Source: Streptomyces xanthophaeus (GTDB taxonomy: Bacteria; Actinomycetota; Actinomycetes; Streptomycetales; Streptomycetaceae). Taken from it: a stretch of DNA of 64,000 bases. The notes beneath the pieces are model-generated. The model was not told the DNA's origin. It was given only the letters and a program-made list of their open reading frames with translations, and did not search any database. The DNA lies in the NCBI RefSeq assembly GCF_000725805.1, contig NZ_JOFT01000014.1:124001-188000 (forward strand), given 5' to 3'. Within the stretch, counting starts at the first letter, position 1. Each line of letters starts with the position of its first letter. Shown one piece after another: positions 24,570 through 35,261 of the stretch. The position numbers and the translations under genes are program-made.

Positions 24570-25118
24570 TCAGGAGGGAAGGGTGAGGATCATGCCGGGG
24601 CGGATCAGGTCGGGGTTGGGGCCCACGACGCCCTTGTTCATGGCGTAGAGCTCGCGCCATCGGCCCTCGTTGCCGAGCTCGCGGCGGGCGATCAGGGACA
24701 GCGAGTCGCCGGGCCTGACCGTGTACGTGCGCTTCTTGGCCGCGGGCGCGGGCTTCATCGGAGACGCGGGCACGGCCTTGTGCGCCGCCGAGCCGGGCGT
24801 CGGGGTGTGCGCGGCCCCGGGTCGGCTGGCAGCCGCGGAGGGCTTCGGCGGCATCCCGGCCGGCCTGGGGGCGGCGGGGACGGCCTTGTGCGCGGCCGAC
24901 GAGGGGCTCGGCATCGCGGGCGCGGCCTTCGGCGCGGGCTTGGGCGGCGCTGCGGCCGCCATGCGCTCGGCGGCCGCACGGGTGGCCGAGGCGGCGTCGG
25001 ACGCCGGACTCGCAGCAGGCTTCGTCCCGGCCGACGCCTGCTCCTGGACCTGCTCCTTCGCCTTCTCGGCGGCCTCGTGCTTCTTCTTGTCGGACTTCAG
25101 GAAGTCGAAGATTCCCAT
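24570..25118 (-). CDS. LysM domain protein without signal peptide
   Basis: A 182-aa protein: a lysine-rich head (MGIFDFLKSDKKKHEAAEKA), an Ala/Pro-rich middle holding two copies of an SAAHKAVPA segment (about 90 and 120), and a C-terminal LysM fold (YTVRPGDSLSLIARREL, RPGMILTLP). LysM usually binds peptidoglycan, but no signal peptide or membrane helix is visible, like E. coli YgaU/Kbp, so it may act inside the cell. ATG 25118 has GGAGG upstream. Confidence 0.87.
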   Translation of the reverse strand: MGIFDFLKSDKKKHEAAEKAKEQVQEQASAGTKPAASPASDAASATRAAAERMAAAAPPKPAPKAAPAMPSPSSAAHKAVPAAPRPAGMPPKPSAAASRPGAAHTPTPGSAAHKAVPASPMKPAPAAKKRTYTVRPGDSLSLIARRELGNEGRWRELYAMNKGVVGPNPDLIRPGMILTLPS

Positions 25119-25233
25119 GTCTGTACGCCTCCGGCGTGGTGTTTCCCCCTCGGCGCGATGCCTTCCCCCACTGTCGGACACCGGGCGCCGGGCGGCCCAG
25201 TGACTGGGCCGTCCGGGGGACACGACGGCCGGG

Positions 25234-25713
25234 TCACTGCCGGGCGCGGCGCGCCGGGCGGGGGCTGTCGGAGGGCGTGCCCAGGTCCCCTTCGGCCAGG
25301 AGTCCGAGGACCCGCAGCAGGGCGGCGCGGTCGGCTTCGGGAAGGGCGGCGAGGGCGTCCGCGTGCACCCGGTCGACGATCCGGGTGCTCTGCCGCGCGA
25401 CGGCCGCGCCCTTGTCGGTGACGGCGATGATCCGGGCCCGGCGGTCCTTGCCGGAGGGCCGGCGCTCGGCCAGTCCGGCCTGCTCCAGGGCGTCCACGGT
25501 GACGACCATCGTCGTCTTGTCCATGTCGCCGATCTCCGCCAGCTGGATCTGGGTGCGCTCCTCCTCCAGGGCGTGCACGAGGACGCAGTGCATCCGGGCG
25601 GTGAGCCCGATCTCGTCCAGTGCAGCTGCCATACGGGTGCGCAGCACATGGCTGGTGTGGTCCAGGAGGAAGGAGAGGTCGGGCTCGGTCCGGGTGGGCG
25701 CCATCGCAGTCAT
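25234..25713 (-). CDS. MarR family transcriptional regulator
   Basis: A 159-aa winged-helix regulator. The recognition region reads QIQLAEIGDMDKTTMVVTVDALEQAGLAERRPSG (in parts), with the wing DRRARIIAVTDKG, and flanking helices form the dimer interface. It is divergent from an MFS efflux gene with an inverted repeat between them, the normal layout for a ligand-released repressor of both genes. The inducer is unknown. ATG 25713. Confidence 0.93.
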   Translation of the reverse strand: MTAMAPTRTEPDLSFLLDHTSHVLRTRMAAALDEIGLTARMHCVLVHALEEERTQIQLAEIGDMDKTTMVVTVDALEQAGLAERRPSGKDRRARIIAVTDKGAAVARQSTRIVDRVHADALAALPEADRAALLRVLGLLAEGDLGTPSDSPRPARRARQ

Positions 25714-25743
25714 GACTCCACCCTAATCTTTGTTCCGAAGAAA

Positions 25744-25763
25744 ATAGTCTGCAACGAAACTAT
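25744..25763. promoter_or_regulatory. Candidate MarR operator
   Basis: ATAGT-10-ACTAT inverted repeat in the 93-bp region between the divergent marR-type and MFS genes, just before TACGGT (25768-25773), a possible -10 box for the efflux gene. A bound repressor would cover the promoter. Confidence 0.5.
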
Positions 25764-25806
25764 CTGCTACGGTCACACCAGTCGCCCTCACTGACTGGAG
25801 AGACCG

Positions 25807-27318
25807 ATGCCTGCCGCTTCCCCCTCCACCGCCCCCGCGTCCACCGATCCCGCGTCCACCGCCGTCGGCGAGGCGGCGTCCACCGCCGCCGGGGCCGGTG
25901 CGAGCGCCGCCCCGCGCGGACTGCGCTCCCGCTGGACCGCCCTCACCGTGCTCTCCACGGGCATGCTGATGACGATCCTCGACGGCAGCATCGTCACCGT
26001 CGCGATGCCCGCTATCCAGGACGACCTGGGCTTCACCCCCGCCGGCCTGAGCTGGGTGGTCAACGCCTACCTGATCGCCTTCGGCAGCCTGCTGCTCCTC
26101 GCCGGCCGGCTCGGCGACCTGATCGGCCGCAAGCGGATGTTCCTGGCCGGGACCACCGTCTTCACCGGCGCCTCGGTGCTCGCCGCCTTCGCCGCCTCCC
26201 CCGGCGTCCTGATCGCCGCCCGCTTCCTCCAGGGACTGGGCAGCGCCATGGCCTCCGCCGTCGGCCTGGGCATCCTGGTCACCTTGTTCACCGCGCCCCG
26301 CGAACGCGCCAAGGCCATCGCCGTGTTCTCCTTCACCGGGGCGGCCGGGGCCTCCCTGGGCCAGGTGCTCGGCGGGGTCCTCACCGACGCCCTCGACTGG
26401 CACTGGATCTTCTTCATCAACCTGCCGATCGGGCTCGCCGCCCTCCTGCTGGCCCGCCCCGCACTCCCTTCCGACCAGGGCCTCGGACTGCGCGCCGGCG
26501 CCGACGTCATCGGTGCGGTCCTGGTCACCGCCGGGCTGATGCTGGGCATCTACACCGTCGTCGAGGTGGAGCAGTACGGCTGGACCTCCCCGCACACCCT
26601 CGGCCTCGGCGCCCTCTCCCTCGCCCTGCTGGCCGCCTTCATCCTGCGCCAGGCCCGGGCCCGGACCCCGCTGGTACCCCTGCGGATCTTCCGCTCGCGG
26701 ACCGTCGTCGGGGCGAACCTGGTCCAGATGCTGATGGTGGCCGCGCTCTTCTCCTTCCAGATCCTGGTCGCCCTCTACCTCCAGAAGGTCAAGGGCTACG
26801 GAGCCGCCGGGACGGGCCTCGCCATGCTTCCCGCGGCGCTGGTGATCGGCGCGGTCTCCCTCGGGGTCTCGGCCCGCCTGAACGCCCGCTTCGGCGAACG
26901 CCGGGTCCTGCTCGCCGGTCTCGCCCTGCTCGCCCTCGCCCTCGGCCTGCTGACCCGGCTGCCGGTGGACGCCGACTACGTCACCGACCTGCTCCCGGTG
27001 ATGCTCCTGGCCGCCGGCTTCGGCCTGGCCCTGCCCGCCCTCACGACCCTGGGCATGTCCGGCTCCGGCGACGGGGACGCGGGACTCGCCTCGGGCCTGT
27101 TCAACACCACCCAGCAGATCGGCATGGCCCTCGGCGTGGCCGTCCTCTCCACCCTGGCGGCCTCCCGCACCGAGTCCCTGACCGACCGGGGCGCCACCCC
27201 GGCCGAAGCCCTCACCGGCGGCTACCACCTCGCCTTCGCCCTCGGCGCCGCCCTCCTCCTGACGGCGATCACCCTGACGGCCACCCTCCTGCGCCCCACC
27301 CGCACCCCGCAGAACTGA
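25807..27318 (+). CDS. MFS drug efflux transporter (DHA2/EmrB-QacA family)
   Basis: A 503-aa, about 14-helix proton antiporter. The DHA2 motifs are TGMLMTILDGSIVTVAMPAIQ at helix 1, LAGRLGDLIGRKRMFLAG (motif A) and the motif C-like GAAGASLGQVLGGVL. The first 40 residues are a low-complexity Ala/Ser/Thr leader. It is divergent from a MarR gene, so induced export of a toxic compound is likely; the drug is unknown. Confidence 0.93.
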   Translation: MPAASPSTAPASTDPASTAVGEAASTAAGAGASAAPRGLRSRWTALTVLSTGMLMTILDGSIVTVAMPAIQDDLGFTPAGLSWVVNAYLIAFGSLLLLAGRLGDLIGRKRMFLAGTTVFTGASVLAAFAASPGVLIAARFLQGLGSAMASAVGLGILVTLFTAPRERAKAIAVFSFTGAAGASLGQVLGGVLTDALDWHWIFFINLPIGLAALLLARPALPSDQGLGLRAGADVIGAVLVTAGLMLGIYTVVEVEQYGWTSPHTLGLGALSLALLAAFILRQARARTPLVPLRIFRSRTVVGANLVQMLMVAALFSFQILVALYLQKVKGYGAAGTGLAMLPAALVIGAVSLGVSARLNARFGERRVLLAGLALLALALGLLTRLPVDADYVTDLLPVMLLAAGFGLALPALTTLGMSGSGDGDAGLASGLFNTTQQIGMALGVAVLSTLAASRTESLTDRGATPAEALTGGYHLAFALGAALLLTAITLTATLLRPTRTPQN

Positions 27319-27356
27319 CGCCCCGACGTGCAGCGTTGAGGTGACGGGATACGCAA

Positions 27357-27400
27357 AAAGCCCCCTGTGATCTGCGTTTTCGCAGGTCACAGGGGGCTTT
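27357..27400 (-). terminator. Terminator of tRNA-Ala (bidirectional)
   Basis: 14-bp perfect arms AAAGCCCCCTGTGA/TCACAGGGGGCTTT with an inner CTGCG-TTTT-CGCAG stem and a T-run on the minus strand. It also lies just after the MFS gene and may end that transcript. Confidence 0.88.
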
Positions 27401-27405
27401 ACGTG

Positions 27406-27478
27406 TGGAGCCTAGGAGATTCGAACTCCTGACATCTGCCTTGCAAAGGCAGCGCTCTACCAACTGAGCTAAGGCCCC
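27406..27478 (-). tRNA. tRNA-Ala (anticodon TGC)
   Basis: The 73-nt minus-strand cloverleaf has acceptor GGGGCCT/AGGCTCC plus A, D arm TAGCTCAGTTGGTAGAGC, anticodon stem CTGCC/GGCAG around TTTGCAA (anticodon TGC), and T arm with GTTCGAATC. No encoded CCA. Confidence 0.97.
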
Positions 27479-27639
27479 GTGAAACGGGTATGACCGTACC
27501 CCGGACGGGGAGCGGTCGTTCCGCAGAACAGAGTACCGGGTGTACCCCCTCATCCCGCAAAATGATAGGGACTCCCGCCCCGCGACCACGCTCCGTAAGA
27601 TGCTCGCGAGGTTCGCACCAGCGAAGGGGAGTAGTAAGC

Positions 27640-28188
27640 GTGGACGCAGTACAGCAAGAGGCTACGGCCAGAGCCAGAGAACTTCAGCGCAGTTGGTACG
27701 GGGAGCCGCTGGGAGCGCTCTTCCGTCGGCTCATAGATGATCTCGGTCTGAACCAGGCTCGCCTCGCTGCCGTCCTCGGACTGTCGGCGCCCATGCTGTC
27801 CCAGCTGATGAGCGGCCAGCGCGCCAAGATCGGCAATCCTGCCGTGGTCCAGCGCGTACAGGCCCTCCAGGACCTCGCCGGCCAGGTGGCCGACGGGAGC
27901 GTCAGCGCGGCGGAGGCCACCGACCGGATGGACGAGATCAAGAAGACCCAGGGCGGATCCGTGCTCAGCAGCAGCGGGCAGACCACCACCAGCTCCGGCG
28001 CCCCCACCGTCAAGCGCGTCGTCCGGGAGATCCAGTCGCTGCTGCGCTCGGTCTCGGCGGCCGGCGACATCATCGACGCGGCGGACTCCCTCGCCCCCAG
28101 CCACCCGGAACTGGCAGAGTTCCTCCGGGTGTACGGCGCGGGCCGCACCGCCGACGCGGTCGCCCACTACGAGGCCCACCAGAACTGA
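27640..28188 (+). CDS. Helix-turn-helix DNA-binding protein
   Basis: A 182-aa cytoplasmic protein with an XRE-like helix-turn-helix near the N-terminus (LNQARLAAVLGLSAPMLSQL, about residues 40-60, then SGQRAKIGNP). A helical region, a Ser/Thr linker (about 108-125) and a C-terminal helical domain (REIQSLLRSVSAAGDIIDAA) follow. It is highly conserved in Streptomyces beside the next kinase gene; target and role are unknown. GTG 27640 has GGGGAG 9 nt upstream; TAAGAT at about 27596 may be its -10 box. Confidence 0.85.
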   Translation: MDAVQQEATARARELQRSWYGEPLGALFRRLIDDLGLNQARLAAVLGLSAPMLSQLMSGQRAKIGNPAVVQRVQALQDLAGQVADGSVSAAEATDRMDEIKKTQGGSVLSSSGQTTTSSGAPTVKRVVREIQSLLRSVSAAGDIIDAADSLAPSHPELAEFLRVYGAGRTADAVAHYEAHQN

Positions 28189-28232
28189 CACGCACGGCGG
28201 CGGACAACGGGTGACGGGGGACGGGCACAGCG

Positions 28233-29549
28233 ATGGGTGAGGTCTTCGCCGGTCGGTACGAGCTGATCGATCCGATCGGGCGCGGTGGCGCGGGCGCCGT
28301 CTGGCGCGCCTGGGACCACCGGCGCCGCCGGTACGTGGCGGCCAAGGTGCTCCTGCAGAGCGACGCCCACACGCTCCTGCGCTTCGTGCGGGAGCAGGCC
28401 CTGCGCATCGACCACCCGCACGTGCTGGCCCCGGCCAGCTGGGCGGCCGACGACGACAAGGTCCTCTTCACGATGGACCTCGTCGGCGGCGGTTCCCTCG
28501 CCCACGTGATCGGGGACTACGGGCCGCTGCCGCCCCGTTTCGTGTGCGCGCTGCTCGACCAGCTGCTGTCGGGGCTGGCGGCGGTGCACGCGGAGGGCGT
28601 CGTCCACCGCGACATCAAACCGGCCAACATCCTGATGGAGGCCACCGGGACCGGACGGCCGCACCTGCGGCTGTCCGACTTCGGCATCTCGATGCGCAAG
28701 GGCGAGCCCCGGCTGACCGAGACCAACTACGTGGTCGGCACGCCGGGTTATTTCGCCCCCGAACAACTCATGGGCGCCGAGCCCGACTTCCCGGCCGACC
28801 TGTTCGCCGTCGGACTGGTCGCCCTGTACCTGCTCCAGGGCCGCAAACCCGACTCCCAGGCCCTGGTGGAGCATTTCCTCGCCCACGGGACCCCCGGCGC
28901 CCCGGAAGGCGTTCCCGCGCCCCTGTGGGACGTCCTCGCCGGTCTCCTCCAGCCCGACCCGCAGAGCCGGTTCCGTACGGCCACGGGGGCACGCAAGGCC
29001 CTTGCCGAGGCCGTGGAGCTGCTGCCGCCGGCCGCCCCGGACGAGGACCCGGTGGAGGTGTTCGACCAACTGGGACCGCTCCCGGCCGGTTTCGGCCCTC
29101 AGGGGCCCCAGAGCACGGCTGCGGTGACGCCCGAGGCACCCACGGCCGCCGCGCCGGTACCGGGCGCCCCCACAGCCGCCTCGGGCCTCTCGGGGACCCC
29201 GGGCGCCACAGCCGAGGCCTCCCGTACCGATCCGCGCGGCACCGTGCCGATGCCGTTCCCGGGCCCTGCCACCCCGGCAGCCCCGCCCGTCCCGGCAGCC
29301 GCCGCTCCGGTCGGCGCCCCGGCCCCGGTGTCCGCGTACGGCCCCTCCGGGTACGGGCCCTCCGAGACGGGCAGCTTCCACCTGCCGCCCCCCGTCCCGA
29401 CCGGCCCGCTGCCCGAGCCCGTCACCGCCGCGCACCCGGCGGCCCGTACGGGCTCCATCGCCCCGCCCCCGGCCAAGGTGACGGCCGGGATCCTCGCCCT
29501 GGCGCTGCTCTGCTTCGCCGTGGGCACCTGGGCCCTCACGCAGCTGTAG
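28233..29549 (+). CDS. Membrane-anchored Ser/Thr protein kinase
   Basis: A 438-aa Hanks-type kinase. The catalytic domain (about residues 8-265) has GRGGAGAVWRA, Lys in YVAAKVLL, HRDIKPANILM, SDFGISM and GTPGYFAPEQ. A long Pro/Ala/Gly-rich linker leads to one C-terminal membrane helix ending at the last residue (ILALALLCFAVGTWALTQL). There is thus no outside sensor, unlike pknB. It lies 44 bp after the DNA-binding protein gene, and the pair may act together. Its 3' end overlaps the convergent next gene by 14 bp. Confidence 0.92.
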   Translation: MGEVFAGRYELIDPIGRGGAGAVWRAWDHRRRRYVAAKVLLQSDAHTLLRFVREQALRIDHPHVLAPASWAADDDKVLFTMDLVGGGSLAHVIGDYGPLPPRFVCALLDQLLSGLAAVHAEGVVHRDIKPANILMEATGTGRPHLRLSDFGISMRKGEPRLTETNYVVGTPGYFAPEQLMGAEPDFPADLFAVGLVALYLLQGRKPDSQALVEHFLAHGTPGAPEGVPAPLWDVLAGLLQPDPQSRFRTATGARKALAEAVELLPPAAPDEDPVEVFDQLGPLPAGFGPQGPQSTAAVTPEAPTAAAPVPGAPTAASGLSGTPGATAEASRTDPRGTVPMPFPGPATPAAPPVPAAAAPVGAPAPVSAYGPSGYGPSETGSFHLPPPVPTGPLPEPVTAAHPAARTGSIAPPPAKVTAGILALALLCFAVGTWALTQL

Positions 29550-30870
29550 CACCCCGGCCGCGCCTCGCCAGCAGGATCCAGCCGCCGAGGACGAGCAGCA
29601 GCAGCGCCCCGGCGGAGAAGCCCGCTCCGGCCACGACCCGCATCACGGAGCGCTCGTCGGCGGCCGCGGCGGCCTCCGGCGCGGTCAGGCCCTCCTTCGC
29701 GGCGGCCCGCTCCTCGGCGCCGACCGCGAAGCCGGCGGCGGCCGGACTCTCCTTGTACGCGGGCGCCTTGGCGGGCGTGCCCACCAGGTCGAGGCGCAGG
29801 GTCAGCGGCACGGGTACGGCGTCCTCGGTGAAGTCGGAGACCTTCGCGCCCATCGTGACCGCGACGTAGTACCAGCCGGCCACCGCCGCGGGCTGGACGT
29901 CCCGGTCGCTGGAGAAGCGGTTCTCGTAGGCGACGGGCGGGGTCTTCTCCAGGGTGATCCCGGCCTGCTTGCCGTCGTAGGAGACGTCCTCGTACGAGAC
30001 CAGGCCGCGGTAGGGGTTGTAGAGGGACACGGTGAGCCCGTTGGAGGCGGAGCCGTACTCCTTGGTCAGCTTGGCGGCGGCGAGTTCGGCGCCGACGCCC
30101 AACTGCTGGCCCCAGTCGAGCGGGACCCGGTAGAAGCGGGTCTGCCCGGGCCGCATCTCGTCGCGCCACACCCCGGCGCCCAGGGCACGGGCGTCGTTGA
30201 AGCCGGTGCCGCCGGTACGGGCCACCGGCTCGGTGCCGGGCAGCGCCGGAGCACCCGAAGGCCAGCTGCTGGGCGCGGCGGTGGGGCCGCCCGCGCCCCG
30301 CCCCGGCTCCCGCTGGACCTTGAGCTCCAGCGGCCAGGGGCTCTGGTCCGAGCCCTTGACCGCGGTGCGGGTGACCTTGGCGTAGTAGACCCCGGCGGGC
30401 GCGCAGTCCTTGTCCTCCGCGCCCCAGCGGACGCCGGCGGCGCTGATGGGCACCGCGTCGTAGCCGAAGCTCGCCCGGCCGGTACTGCCCGGGCAGGAGC
30501 GCCCGGCGGTGGTCATGAGCTCCACCTCGATGCCGTCGCTGCCGGTGACCTTCGCGCCCGCGGGGGGCCGCACCACGGCAGAGACGTAGACGTTGGACTC
30601 GTCCTTCTCCAGGACCAGCCGGTACACGCGCTCCCCGGGGGCGATCGTGTCCGCGTAGGCGCTGCCCGGGTCGATCTGCGGGGCGTCCGCCGAGGAGGAC
30701 CCGCCCTCGACCGCCTTCGCGCCGTCCGCGGCCCGGTACGTCGGGGCCGGCTGCGGCGCCGTCTCAGCCGCGCTCGCCGCGCCGGCCGTCCCCGGTGCAC
30801 CGGCCGCCAGGCCCAGGGCCGCCGCCCCCGCCACGGCTCCCGCCCGCACTGCCGTCCGTACCCGACCCAT
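29536..30870 (-). CDS. Secreted, C-terminally anchored surface protein of unknown function
   Basis: A 444-aa protein with an N-terminal signal peptide (basic MGRVRTAVRAG, hydrophobic core, cut near AGAASAAETA), a large extracellular region of two similar beta-rich blocks (each beginning with an APGERVYRLVLEK or RPGQTRFYRVPLDWG type segment), and a C-terminal membrane helix followed by LARRGRGATAA. The blocks resemble pre-peptidase C-like domains. No LPXTG or LAXTG motif is present, so it is not a sortase substrate. ATG 30870 is chosen; GTG 30879 is possible. The upstream 60 bp are AT-rich. It converges on the kinase gene with a 14-bp overlap. Confidence 0.8.
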   Translation of the reverse strand: MGRVRTAVRAGAVAGAAALGLAAGAPGTAGAASAAETAPQPAPTYRAADGAKAVEGGSSSADAPQIDPGSAYADTIAPGERVYRLVLEKDESNVYVSAVVRPPAGAKVTGSDGIEVELMTTAGRSCPGSTGRASFGYDAVPISAAGVRWGAEDKDCAPAGVYYAKVTRTAVKGSDQSPWPLELKVQREPGRGAGGPTAAPSSWPSGAPALPGTEPVARTGGTGFNDARALGAGVWRDEMRPGQTRFYRVPLDWGQQLGVGAELAAAKLTKEYGSASNGLTVSLYNPYRGLVSYEDVSYDGKQAGITLEKTPPVAYENRFSSDRDVQPAAVAGWYYVAVTMGAKVSDFTEDAVPVPLTLRLDLVGTPAKAPAYKESPAAAGFAVGAEERAAAKEGLTAPEAAAAADERSVMRVVAGAGFSAGALLLLVLGGWILLARRGRGATAA

Positions 30871-30942
30871 CACGTCCACCCCGACTTTGCTCGCGCAAGC
30901 CAAATCTTTGCATAACGTAACTTTTTGTCACAGAACAGCACA

Positions 30943-30972
30943 AAGCCCCGGCCGCAGCGGCAGCCGGGGCTT
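30943..30972 (-). terminator. Hairpin terminator after the DLW-39 gene
   Basis: Arms AAGCCCCGGC/GCCGGGGCTT, then TTTGTG on the minus strand. Confidence 0.75.
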
Positions 30973-30993
30973 CATGAGGATCAGCCTTCGGTC

Positions 30994-31128
30994 TCACACA
31001 CCGGAACCAGAGGGCACGGAGTCAGTTGCCTCCGTCCACAGGTCCTGCTCGGCGCGGTCCGCCTGGATCTGGCGGTACACGAGGAGCCCGCCGATGGCGG
31101 CCAGTGCGACCAGGAGCAGCTTCTTCAC
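30994..31128 (-). CDS. DLW-39 family small membrane protein
   Basis: A 44-aa protein, KKLLLVALAAIGGLLVYRQI then QADRAEQDLWTEATD, with one membrane helix and the invariant Asp-Leu-Trp that names this actinobacterial family. Function is unknown. GTG 31128 follows GAGGTCGCGCG. As in other actinobacteria it sits between DUF3566/gyrA and nearby tRNA genes. Confidence 0.9.
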   Translation of the reverse strand: MKKLLLVALAAIGGLLVYRQIQADRAEQDLWTEATDSVPSGSGV

Positions 31129-31245
31129 CGCGCGACCTCGTCTTTCGTTGACGTAGGGGACTTCTGGCGCCCAACAATACACACCGGTCGTTATCGATCG
31201 GTGCCCTGGCGACCGCTACCCGGCCCGTCAACTGGCCCTACGACA

Positions 31246-31275
31246 AAGACCCCCAGGCCTTGGCCTGGGGGTCTT
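31246..31275 (-). terminator. Terminator after tRNA-Ile
   Basis: 14-bp perfect arms AAGACCCCCAGGCC/GGCCTGGGGGTCTT with TT loop, 8 bp past the tRNA 3' end. Confidence 0.85.
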
Positions 31276-31283
31276 CGACACTG

Positions 31284-31357
31284 TGGGGCTAACAGGATTT
31301 GAACCTGTGGCCTCATCCTTATCAGGGATGCGCTCTAACCAACTGAGCTATAGCCCC
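31284..31357 (-). tRNA. tRNA-Ile (anticodon GAT)
   Basis: A 74-nt minus-strand cloverleaf with acceptor GGGGCTA/TAGCCCC plus A, anticodon stem CATCC/GGATG around CTGATAA (anticodon GAT), and T loop GTTCAAATC. This tRNA-Ile near gyrA is typical of actinobacteria. No encoded CCA. Confidence 0.97.
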
Positions 31358-31452
31358 ATCCGCGCTGCGCGCTGACTCCTGAAGATTAGCGCACAGAGCG
31401 GGTACAGCCAAAATCCGTTCCCCGGGGGCTTCCCCGCAGGTCAATCAGCAGG

Positions 31453-32085
31453 TCACTCGTCCTCGGCCAGCGTGAGCTCCACGCCGCCGACGAACCCTGC
31501 CGACAGGTTGTAGATGAACGCGCCGAGCGTCGCGAGGGCCGTCGCCAGCACCACGTCGATCACCGCGATCACCGAGGTGAAGATCAGCACCCGGGGCAGC
31601 GAAAGGAACGACTGGAGGTCGAAGCCGTTGCTCTCGTTCGACCCGGTCGCCTCGCTGATGGTGCCGCCGACGGTCGAGAAGACGCTCATCGCGTCCATGA
31701 CCATCCACAGCACCGCGGCCGCCACGACGGTGCACACGCCCAGCGCGATCGACAGCAGGAAGCTGACCTTCATCACCGACCACGGGTCGGCCTTCGCCAC
31801 CCGCAGCCGCGCCTTGCGCGTCCGGGGCGCCGTACGGGCCCCCGTACGCGGCTTGCGCTGCGCGGAGGCCGCGGAGCCGCCGCGCGGCGCCCCCGGGCCC
31901 GAGGGCGCGGCATAGGCCTGCGGCGGCTGGTAGGGCTGCGCGGGCCGGTCCTGGTCGGCGCCTGCGCCGGCCTGGGACTGCGGCCCTCGGGTGTCCGTCA
32001 CGGTTCCCCCCTGGGAGTCCGCGGCGGTGCCACGGGCACCGTTCGCTCCAGTCTTGGCCGGTCCGGCGCCCGTGGCTCCACTCAC
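31453..32085 (-). CDS. DUF3566 domain membrane protein
   Basis: A 210-aa protein with about 90 disordered Gly/Ala/Pro/Gln residues, a basic KARLRVAKADPWSVMKVSF junction and a C-terminal DUF3566 domain with two or more membrane helices (ALGVCTVVAAAVLWMVMDAM; VIAVIDVVLATALATLGAFI). The family is almost always downstream of gyrA in actinobacteria; role unknown. GTG 32085 lies 3 bp after the gyrA stop and its ribosome site is inside gyrA, so the two are one transcript. Confidence 0.9.
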   Translation of the reverse strand: MSGATGAGPAKTGANGARGTAADSQGGTVTDTRGPQSQAGAGADQDRPAQPYQPPQAYAAPSGPGAPRGGSAASAQRKPRTGARTAPRTRKARLRVAKADPWSVMKVSFLLSIALGVCTVVAAAVLWMVMDAMSVFSTVGGTISEATGSNESNGFDLQSFLSLPRVLIFTSVIAVIDVVLATALATLGAFIYNLSAGFVGGVELTLAEDE

Positions 32086-32088
32086 GAC

Positions 32089-34719
<2,631 letters not shown>

Positions 34720-34888
34720 TGCTGGTCAGAAGTCCTTTCAGGCGGTCAGCTGAGCCGACTCAGATGTCGAGGAAGCGGACGTCCTTGGCATTGCGCTGGA
34801 TGAAGGAGCGCCGGGCTTCGACGTCCTCACCCATCAGCACCGAGAACAGGTCGTCGGCCTGCGCGGCGTCGTCCAGGGTGACCTGGCC

Positions 34889-34890
34889 GA
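34889..34890 (-). other. Second gyrB deletion junction (in-frame, about 51 bp)
   Basis: On the coding strand GGCGAGAT joins CGGCCAGGTC. The usual residues between KGLGE and LGQVTLDD (MNAEELRVTTMD and on) are missing. They form part of the TOPRIM/C-terminal core near the second metal site. Confidence 0.8.
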
Positions 34891-35256
34891 TCTCGCCCAG
34901 ACCCTTGAAGCGCTGGATCGAGTCTTCCTTGATCCGCTTGCCGTTCTGCTTGCCGAGCTCCACCAGCGCGTCGCGCTCGCGGTCCGAGTACGCGTACTCG
35001 AAGTCGTCCCGGCCCCACTTGATCTTGTACAGCGGCGGGCGGGACAGGTACACGTGACCCGCCTCGACCAGCGGCCGCATGAAGCGGAAGAGGAAGGTCA
35101 GCAGCAGGGTGTTGATGTGCTGGCCGTCGACGTCGGCGTCCGCCATCAAGATGATCTTGTGATAGCGGAGCTTCTCGATGTCGAAGTCCTCGTGCACGCC
35201 CGTGCCGAAGGCACTGATCAGCGCCTGGACCTCGGTGTTCTGGAGGATCTTGTCGA

Positions 35257-35261
35257 TGCGC
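35257..35261 (-). other. First gyrB deletion junction (frame-shifting, about 169 bp)
   Basis: On the coding strand GGAGAGCGC joins ATCGACAAG; a 2-3 nt GC/CGC microhomology lies at the junction. The TOPRIM EGDSAGG core is lost and the frame changes. Confidence 0.85.

Noticed and set aside
29536..30870. Sortase substrate
   Set aside because: It has a signal peptide, a C-terminal helix and a basic tail, but no LPXTG/LAXTG motif ahead of the helix.
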